64,000 nt of DNA, from assembly GCA_963664035.2 (NCBI GenBank), contig OY760867.2:2604001-2668000 (forward strand), given 5' to 3'. Each line of letters starts with the position of its first letter. Positions within the stretch are counted from its first letter, which is position 1. The position numbers and the translations under genes are program-made. This document shows, one piece after another, positions 58,820-64,000 of this stretch. The notes under the pieces are model-generated. The model ran no database searches. It was not told where the DNA came from and worked only from the letters and a program-made list of their open reading frames with translations. This DNA is from G958296245 sp963664035. GTDB taxonomy: Bacteria > Chloroflexota > Dehalococcoidia > Lucifugimonadales > G958296245.

Positions 58820-59575
58820 ATGTATACGACCGACATGTACGAGGGGATGATTGCGGAGACGATCACGGTGCGGGGGCACGGCGGCGACGTCGTGAACGCC
58901 TACCTGGCGCGGCCCCTGGGGCCGGGGCCGCATCCCGGCATGGTGCTCGCCCACCACATGCCAGGGTGGGACGAGTGGTACAGGGAGGCGGCGCGGAAGT
59001 TCGCGCACCACGGCTACGCGACGGTCTCGCCCGACCTGTACCACCGGGCCGGGCACGGCACGCCCGACGACGTGGCGGCGAAGGTGCGCTCGGAGGGCGG
59101 AGCGCCGGACGACCAGGTGGTGGGCGACCTTGCCGCGTCTATGGATTACCTGCGCTCGCTCCCGAACTCCAACGGGAGGGTGGGCGCGTTTGGGACGTGC
59201 TCGGGCGGGCGGCACGTGGTGCTGGCGGCCTCGCGGGTACAGGGGTTCGACGCGGTGGTCGACTGCTGGGGCGGGCGCGTCGTCATGGGCGAGTCCGAGC
59301 TGACGCCGCAGACCCCGACGGCGCCCATCGACTACACGGCCAGCTTGTCCTGTCCGGTGCTCGGCCTTTTCGGACAGGATGACGCGAGTCCGTCGCCCGA
59401 GCAGGTCGCCCTGCACGAGGAGGCGCTGAAACGGCATGGCAAGGAGTACGAGTTCCACATGTACGAGGGCGCGGGCCACGGGTTCTTCTACTATGACCGC
59501 TCCGTCTATCGGCAGGAGCAGGCGGTGGACGGTTGGCGGAAGGTGTTCGCGTTCCTGTCGAAGCATCTCGGATAG
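58820..59575 (+). CDS. Dienelactone hydrolase-family protein
   Basis: 251 residues with the alpha/beta-hydrolase fold. The nucleophile motif G-x-C-x-G-G is FGTCSGGRHV (Cys, as in dienelactone hydrolase), the acid is in GQDDASPS and the His in EGAGHGFFYYD. A metal-rich oxyanion region HHMPGWDEW is unusual but common in this subfamily. It hydrolyses a lactone or ester in the cytoplasm. It lies between two paralogues of the TIM-barrel-like family, suggesting a shared substrate pathway. Confidence 0.9.
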   Translation: MYTTDMYEGMIAETITVRGHGGDVVNAYLARPLGPGPHPGMVLAHHMPGWDEWYREAARKFAHHGYATVSPDLYHRAGHGTPDDVAAKVRSEGGAPDDQVVGDLAASMDYLRSLPNSNGRVGAFGTCSGGRHVVLAASRVQGFDAVVDCWGGRVVMGESELTPQTPTAPIDYTASLSCPVLGLFGQDDASPSPEQVALHEEALKRHGKEYEFHMYEGAGHGFFYYDRSVYRQEQAVDGWRKVFAFLSKHLG

Positions 59576-59611
59576 GGGCGTCAGAGTCGCGGCACGCAAG
59601 GAGCAATGCCG

Positions 59612-59890
59612 ATGTGTACCATGATCAACGAGCAGGCCGCCATAGCCGGCAGCGGCAAGGGGACTCAGGGGTGGATCGAGGTCGACCGGGTCAACGTGTC
59701 GTACGACCACCCGGCCCACATGACGATAGAGCACACCCTGAACATAGATTTCGTGAACCAGTCCGGGGGGCTCGGCGACAGAGTGGCGGTGGAGCTGACG
59801 CGGCAGTCGGCCCGCCGGCTCGTGGAGCTTATCGGGGCCGCGCTGGAGCGGGGCGCGGAGGTGGACGGCCCTGAGCCGGTCCAAGCGTAG
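59612..59890 (+). CDS. DUF6295 family protein
   Basis: 92 residues from ATG 59612, chosen because AAGGAG lies eight bases upstream (ATG 59606 is too close). The family signature is CTMINEQAAIAGSGKGTQGW, then VSYDHPAHMTIEHTLNIDF and RVAVELTRQSARRLV. It is a small cytoplasmic protein of unknown function. It stands 36 bases after the dienelactone hydrolase gene in the same direction. Confidence 0.75.
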   Translation: MCTMINEQAAIAGSGKGTQGWIEVDRVNVSYDHPAHMTIEHTLNIDFVNQSGGLGDRVAVELTRQSARRLVELIGAALERGAEVDGPEPVQA

Positions 59891-59948
59891 CCGCTGCCGT
59901 GAGCTTGGCGCGGCGTATCGGGCAATTCGAGTAGGAGGGAGGCAGGCG

Positions 59949-61625
59949 ATGGACCATTCGAAGGCCGTCTATGTCAGCGACCTGAGCATGTGTACGCCCG
60001 CGGCGGCGTTGTCGGAGCGGCGGCGTAAGTACCACTGGCAGACGATACCGTACGAGACGGGGGAGTTCTCCGGGGTGATGCTGTCGACCGGGCCGGAGAC
60101 GGAGGCGCCGGAGGTGACGCTGCCGTTGGGCGTGGACGGGTGGCACGCGGTCTTCATCGGGCTGTGGGGGACGGAAGAGCAGGACATATGGGGCGATGGC
60201 ACGAACCAGGACATGGTGAAGGTGCGCCTGAGCGACAACCCCTGCTTCACGCGGATAGTGCGCGAGGAGCCGGACTACTTCAGCTTCGACGAGCGCTTCT
60301 GGCTGTACGCGGACCTGACGGGTAGGGACATCGTCTTCGCGCAGCAGACGAGCGGCTGGCCTGCGCGCGCCTTCCCCGCATACGTGAAGCTGGTGCCGCT
60401 GTCGGACGCCGAGGTCGCGACCATCCAGGAGGAGCGGCAGCGAGAGGACACGAAGACGCTGATCGGCATCGCCTGCGAGGGGGACGACTACCTGGGCTAC
60501 CTGCGGCCGACGAGCCGCGAGGAGATCTGGGAGATGGTCGAGCCGTACCGGGACACTGACTTCAGGAAGCTGTTTTGGTGCGTCGGCAGCGGCGGCGACA
60601 TATGCACGTACCCGACGCGCATCGGCGCGCTGCAGAACGTCGATACGCAGGACAGGTCGAGGCCCTTCGACCGCGTAAAGGGCGAGGCGCTGAACATCCT
60701 GCTGGGGAAGGGCATCGACCCGCTGGAGGAGGCCGTCGGCCACGCGCACAAGCTGGGGCTGGAGATGATAGCGCAGCTACGGATGGGGGCGTTCCAGGCG
60801 GCGCCGCCGCTGGAGGGGACGTACACGGGCCCGGCGTGGGGGCGTCACCCGGAGTGGCGCTGCGTCGACATAGACGGGCGCGAGATCGCCCGCATGAGCT
60901 ACGCCTTCGAGGGGATGCAGGACTACGCGCTCTCGTTGCTCTTGGAGCTTGCGGGCTACGACGTCGACGGCGTATGCATGACGTGGGTGAGGGGCGCGCC
61001 GTACGTGCTGTACGAGAAGCCGCTGGTGGAGGGCTTCAAGGCGAAGACTGGTAGGGACCCGCGCGACCTGCCGGAGGACGACGAGGAGTACCTGCGGTAT
61101 AGGGCCAGGTACATGACGGCGTTCGCGCGGAAGGTGCGCCGCGCCATGGACGAGCGGGGGCGGGAGCGCGGGCGCAGGGTGGAGATACTGACGCACGTGC
61201 TCAACGACGAGGACGCCAACCTGTTCTACGGGTTCGACGTGGAGACGTGGGTGCGCGAAGGGCTGGTCGACACGCTCATTCCTTACCCGTGGCGCGATAA
61301 CGATATCGACGTGGCGTACTTCTCGGGGATCACCGGCGGCTCCCCGGTGTCGCTGCGCCCGGAGATCATGCCCAGGAGCATGCCGCCGGAGCAGTTCAGG
61401 CGGCACGCGATGGACTTTTACGACAAGGGCGCCGAGGGGTTCTGCTTTTGGGACACGGAGGGGCGGCACCTGCGGCGCGCGGAGTGGAGCATGATGCAGA
61501 GGCTGGGCCACAGGGACGATCTGGCGGGTTGGGACGACGGGGAAGGGGAGTTTTTCCGTTCAATTAAGCTTCGCAGCCTGGGCGGATACGCGATGGACAA
61601 GTACCCGCCGCTGTGGGCCTACTGA
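59949..61625 (+). CDS. Uncharacterised TIM-barrel-like protein, paralogue 4 of 4
   Basis: 558 residues. MDHSKAVYVSDLSMC opening, SRPFDRVKGEALNILLGKGID linker helix, HPEWRCVDIDGREIARMSYA, WVRGAPYVLYEKPLVEGF, FCFWDTEGRH and the GGYAMDKYPPLWAY end. It is more diverged from paralogues 2 and 3 than they are from each other: in the FNRGAPF block it has TWVRGAPY. GTAGGAGGGAGGC is a strong Shine-Dalgarno sequence. It is the last gene of the run starting at 57080. Confidence 0.7.
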   Translation: MDHSKAVYVSDLSMCTPAAALSERRRKYHWQTIPYETGEFSGVMLSTGPETEAPEVTLPLGVDGWHAVFIGLWGTEEQDIWGDGTNQDMVKVRLSDNPCFTRIVREEPDYFSFDERFWLYADLTGRDIVFAQQTSGWPARAFPAYVKLVPLSDAEVATIQEERQREDTKTLIGIACEGDDYLGYLRPTSREEIWEMVEPYRDTDFRKLFWCVGSGGDICTYPTRIGALQNVDTQDRSRPFDRVKGEALNILLGKGIDPLEEAVGHAHKLGLEMIAQLRMGAFQAAPPLEGTYTGPAWGRHPEWRCVDIDGREIARMSYAFEGMQDYALSLLLELAGYDVDGVCMTWVRGAPYVLYEKPLVEGFKAKTGRDPRDLPEDDEEYLRYRARYMTAFARKVRRAMDERGRERGRRVEILTHVLNDEDANLFYGFDVETWVREGLVDTLIPYPWRDNDIDVAYFSGITGGSPVSLRPEIMPRSMPPEQFRRHAMDFYDKGAEGFCFWDTEGRHLRRAEWSMMQRLGHRDDLAGWDDGEGEFFRSIKLRSLGGYAMDKYPPLWAY

Positions 61626-61669
61626 TTTGCCATCCCGCCGCGACCCAAGGGCGGGTGGCGTCAGTGGGG

Positions 61670-61675
61670 TATAAT
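61670..61675 (+). promoter_or_regulatory. Consensus -10 box of rsfS, giving a leaderless message
   Basis: TATAAT ends six bases before the rsfS ATG. Transcription would start at or next to the A of ATG, and no Shine-Dalgarno sequence is present. Confidence 0.6.
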
Positions 61676-61681
61676 TGAAGT

Positions 61682-62044
61682 ATGGCTGGTGGGGAAAGGC
61701 TAGACGCCGCCGACTGCGCGCAGACTATCGTGGACGTCGCGTCCGACAGGCTGGCGTCGGACGTCGTGATGCTCGACCTGCGGGGCGTGAGCGACTTCAC
61801 CGACTATTTCGTCATCATGTCGGCAGAGTCGGCCCGGCAGATCGAGGGCCTCGTCGAGTACCTGGAGGCCGCCGTCAAGCAGAAGGGCGGCAGGCTGCAC
61901 CACCGCGAAGGGCCGGCGGAGGCAGGGTGGGTGCTGCTGGACTTCGGCGACGTGATCGCGCACGTCATGCGCCCCGAGGAGCGGGAGTTCTACGACATAG
62001 AGGGGGCGTGGTCGGCCGGCAAGGAGACCGTCAGGATTCAGTGA
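61682..62044 (+). CDS. rsfS: Ribosome silencing factor RsfS
   Basis: 120 residues. RsfS/Iojap motifs: DVVMLDLRGVSDFTDYFVIMSAESARQIEGLV and VLLDFGDVIAHVM with the final REFYDIEGAW. It binds bL14 and blocks subunit joining in starvation. It overlaps the 3' end of the convergent ndk gene by 14 bases. Confidence 0.95.
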   Translation: MAGGERLDAADCAQTIVDVASDRLASDVVMLDLRGVSDFTDYFVIMSAESARQIEGLVEYLEAAVKQKGGRLHHREGPAEAGWVLLDFGDVIAHVMRPEEREFYDIEGAWSAGKETVRIQ

Positions 62045-62483
62045 TCCAGCGGTCCACGTCGCGCTCGTAGCCGAGCACCTCTTCGGGGGCGAAGAAGACG
62101 CCTATCTCCCTCTCCGCGGACTCGTCGGAGTCGGAGCCGTGGATCAGGTTCTGGCCGATGGTCAGCGCGTAGTCGCCCCTTATGGTGCCTGGGGGCGAGT
62201 CCTCCGGGCTGGTCTCCCCCATGATGGAGCGCACCGCCCGCACGGCGCCCGGGCCTTCGACGACCACGGCCACCAGCGGGCTCGACGTGATGAACTCTAT
62301 GAGGCTTGGGAAGAACGGCTTGTCGACGTGGGCCTCGTAGTGGCGAGTCCCCAGGTCCTCGTCGGCGCGCAGCATCTTCATGGCGGTCAGCTTGAGGCCG
62401 CGGCGCTCCAATCGCGATATTAGCTCTCCGACCAGACCGCGCTGTACGGCGTCGGGTTTCAGTAGTACCAGGCTTCTGTCCAA
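62031..62483 (-). CDS. ndk: Nucleoside diphosphate kinase
   Basis: 150 residues from TTG 62483. The ATP-binding Lys is in LVLLKPDAVQRGLVGELI and the phosphorylated His in GQNLIHGSDSDESAEREI. It exchanges gamma-phosphates among nucleoside triphosphates. TTG is the only start that preserves the family N-terminus; GGGAG lies nine bases upstream. It converges on rsfS. Confidence 0.96.
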   Translation of the reverse strand: MDRSLVLLKPDAVQRGLVGELISRLERRGLKLTAMKMLRADEDLGTRHYEAHVDKPFFPSLIEFITSSPLVAVVVEGPGAVRAVRSIMGETSPEDSPPGTIRGDYALTIGQNLIHGSDSDESAEREIGVFFAPEEVLGYERDVDRWITES

Positions 62484-62514
62484 TTCATTGTGCTCCCTTC
62501 GGTGATGGTTGTTC

Positions 62515-63201
62515 CTACGAGTCTAGCATTCGGACGCCGCGCCGCGCAGAGTCTAGCTGCGAGCCGCGGATGTACGTGGGCTGGAGGGTCTCGGCGTCGT
62601 CGACGTCGGACGCCGAGAGCCGCCCGTAGGCAAGGGCCGCCAGCGCCGACGGCAGCCTGGTGGGGGGCGCGCAGTTGGCCGCGGCGGCGCCACTGGGCAG
62701 GCCGCGCTCGACGAGCGAGGGGAGGGCTTCGCCGCAGAAGAGGGTGTTCTCGGGGCTTGCCGCGGCGACTTCTTCCGGCGCCGCGACTTCGTATGCGCCG
62801 TCTTCGTGCGGGCCGGCGCCCGGATGGAACCTGCCGGCGTAGATCGTCTTCCTGCCCGCGGCCATTACGGCGCACACGGGGCGCCCCAGCCCAAGGTACG
62901 GGTACGCCTCGACGTGAAGGCTGCCCACGGCCACGAGGGGGATGGCCTGGGCCATGGACATCGCCTTGGCCACGCTAACGCCCACGCGGAGGGCGCTGAA
63001 TCCGCCGGGGCCCCTGGCGACGAAGACGGCCTCTACGTCCGCGGGCGATGCCCCGGCCTGTTCCATGAGGCGGCGCATGGCCGGCACACACTCGACGGAG
63101 TGGTTCTGCTCCGAGCGCCAGGAGAGCGCGTGGGTTACACGGCCCTTTTTGGACAACGCGACCGAGGCGTAGCGCGTCGACGTGTCTATGGACAGTTCCA
63201 C
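62515..63201 (-). CDS. tsaB: tRNA threonylcarbamoyladenosine biosynthesis protein TsaB
   Basis: 228 residues from GTG 63201. The ASKHA N-terminus is LSIDTSTRYASVALS, followed by ARGPGGFSALRVGVSVAKAMSMAQ (diagnostic of TsaB) and VCAVMAAGRKTIYAGRF. It supports TsaD in forming t6A on tRNAs that read ANN codons. It lies nine bases downstream of tsaE; tsaD is not in the window. Confidence 0.93.
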   Translation of the reverse strand: MELSIDTSTRYASVALSKKGRVTHALSWRSEQNHSVECVPAMRRLMEQAGASPADVEAVFVARGPGGFSALRVGVSVAKAMSMAQAIPLVAVGSLHVEAYPYLGLGRPVCAVMAAGRKTIYAGRFHPGAGPHEDGAYEVAAPEEVAAASPENTLFCGEALPSLVERGLPSGAAAANCAPPTRLPSALAALAYGRLSASDVDDAETLQPTYIRGSQLDSARRGVRMLDS

Positions 63202-63210
63202 GGCGTATTC

Positions 63211-63735
63211 CTACCTACTCTGCTCAGCTCTCAGTGCGGCGAGAGCTTCCGAAAAGGCGGCGCCGGCGGCGGACACTCTCAACCGGCGCGTCTCGTCGTC
63301 CACGCGCTCGAACTCGATGCTCACGTGCTCGTCGCCCAGCAGCCCTGGCGCCCTGTCCGCCCACTCGACCACGGTCACGCCGTCGCCCTCCAGGTACTCG
63401 TCCAGGCCCAGGTCCAGCACCTCCGCGCCCCCCCCCAGGCGGTATAGGTCCACGTGGTAGAGCGTCAGCCGCGCGCTGTACTCGGACACTAGCACGAAGG
63501 TGGGGCTCCTGGCCGTCTCGTCCGAGCCGAGGCCGTGCAGGATGCCCTGCGTAAGGCAGGTCTTGCCCGCGCCCAGCTCGCCGGCCAGTAGGAAGACGTC
63601 GCCGGGCCTGGCGGCCTCGCCCAGCACCCTGCCTACGCGCCGGGTCTCGTCAGGGCCGGTCGTGGTCAGCTCCACGCACATCCTACTTCCCGTCTCCCGC
63701 ATAGGCGTTTGCTCTTTCAGATCAGGAGAAGACAT
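63211..63735 (-). CDS. tsaE: tRNA threonylcarbamoyladenosine biosynthesis ATPase TsaE
   Basis: 174 residues. Walker A is LLAGELGAGKTCLTQGIL, then SPTFVLVSEY, YHVDLYRL and WADRAP, all TsaE signatures. The N-terminus is uncertain: internal ATGs at residues 12 and 19 would also work. A TATTAT box at 63751-63746 gives a very short leader before the ATG at 63735. It works with TsaB and TsaD in t6A synthesis. Confidence 0.93.
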   Translation of the reverse strand: MSSPDLKEQTPMRETGSRMCVELTTTGPDETRRVGRVLGEAARPGDVFLLAGELGAGKTCLTQGILHGLGSDETARSPTFVLVSEYSARLTLYHVDLYRLGGGAEVLDLGLDEYLEGDGVTVVEWADRAPGLLGDEHVSIEFERVDDETRRLRVSAAGAAFSEALAALRAEQSR

Positions 63736-63800
63736 CGCTCACATCATAATAAGACTTCCCAAGGAGGCCGTCGAGTCTTCGTCTTGGCGCTTGAGACGCG

Positions 63801-64000
63801 CTACTTGGCAAGCGTGTAGCTCGCTTCCCAGATCCGGTTCTCTCCAGTGTACTGACCAGTCCTGATGCTCCTGATTCGATACTCAGGCAGTTCTCGCACG
63901 GCTATGCACGTATCATCGAACCGGAAGCCGAAGTCTTTGAATCGGAAGTCTCTATTGTCGAATCCATAGGGCCATCGACGGAAGGGCATGGCAAGCCGAT
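63801..64000 (-). CDS. C-terminal part of an unrecognised protein (partial)
   Basis: An open frame enters from the right edge and stops at 63801. About 66 residues are visible, rich in Phe, Arg and Asp (DNRDFRFKDFGFRFDD), ending GENRIWEASYTLAK. I recognise no family. An internal ATG at 63989 may or may not be the start. Base composition is lower in GC than tsaE. Confidence 0.4.
   Translation of the reverse strand, partial: RLAMPFRRWPYGFDNRDFRFKDFGFRFDDTCIAVRELPEYRIRSIRTGQYTGENRIWEASYTLAK

Noticed and set aside
1..64000. tRNA or rRNA genes, and an origin of replication
   Set aside because: No cloverleaf with TTCGA arm, rRNA segment, DnaA-box cluster or dnaA/dnaN gene was noticed on reading. 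This is a visual search only.

Overview
The window is high-GC DNA from an uncultured bacterium. A Chloroflexota lineage (Dehalococcoidia or SAR202-like) is my best guess. The reasons are a ThrRS without a TGS domain next to infC-rpmI-rplT, a caa3 oxidase operon with a CtaG-type assembly factor, Uma2, DUF1028 and DUF6295 proteins, many catabolic enzymes of the DapA, HpaI, FAH and cupin types, and several families of short dispersed palindromes. This placement is inference; no rRNA or tRNA gene was seen.

Layout. 1-3.6 kb: the end of a peptide-type ABC permease gene, a DUF1028 lipoprotein, a frameshifted beta-helix surface protein and a GNAT acetyltransferase. 3.7-12.7 kb: an accessory block with an SMC/Rad50-like ATPase operon that includes a small protein and a possible PD-(D/E)XK nuclease, a TIM-barrel-like protein of unknown function, a multi-span membrane protein and a type IIG-like restriction-modification enzyme. 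13-15.3 kb: a speD-speB pair and a PIN toxin-like pair. 15.5-20.3 kb: catabolic enzymes (DapA-like, SelA-like PLP enzyme, HpaI-like aldolase), a lipoprotein and a SnoaL-like protein. 20.5-24.2 kb: thrS, infC (apparent AUA start), rpmI and rplT. 24.2-25.9 kb: an OLD-like ATPase with a DUF3226 Toprim partner. 26-32.2 kb: the cytochrome c oxidase operon coxB-coxA-coxC-coxD-ctaG-(hairpin array)-small membrane protein-SCO1. 33.3-35 kb: an IS1380-type insertion sequence.

35.2-41.5 kb is the most unusual part. A DUF3179 gene carries an in-frame UGA exactly where the family's CxxC motif has its first Cys, followed by a convincing bacterial SECIS-like hairpin, so it is predicted to be a selenoprotein with a UxxC motif. 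Its 3' end together with a convergent Uma2 gene has been amplified into four units, ending in a further DUF3179 remnant. 41.5-44.7 kb: a HerA-like ATPase and NurA nuclease pair of lower GC.

44.7-61.6 kb: a catabolic region with FAH-family hydrolase, GH127-like glycosidase, cupin, ThDP enzyme, aldo/keto reductase, DapA-like lyase, MFS exporter, dienelactone hydrolase, DUF6295 protein and three more paralogues of the TIM-barrel-like family seen at 6.9 kb. 61.7-63.7 kb: housekeeping genes rsfS, ndk, tsaB and tsaE.

Promoters fit a sigma70-like pattern, often with an extended -10 (TGC before TAnnnT). Several genes have a -10 box six bases before ATG and are probably leaderless.
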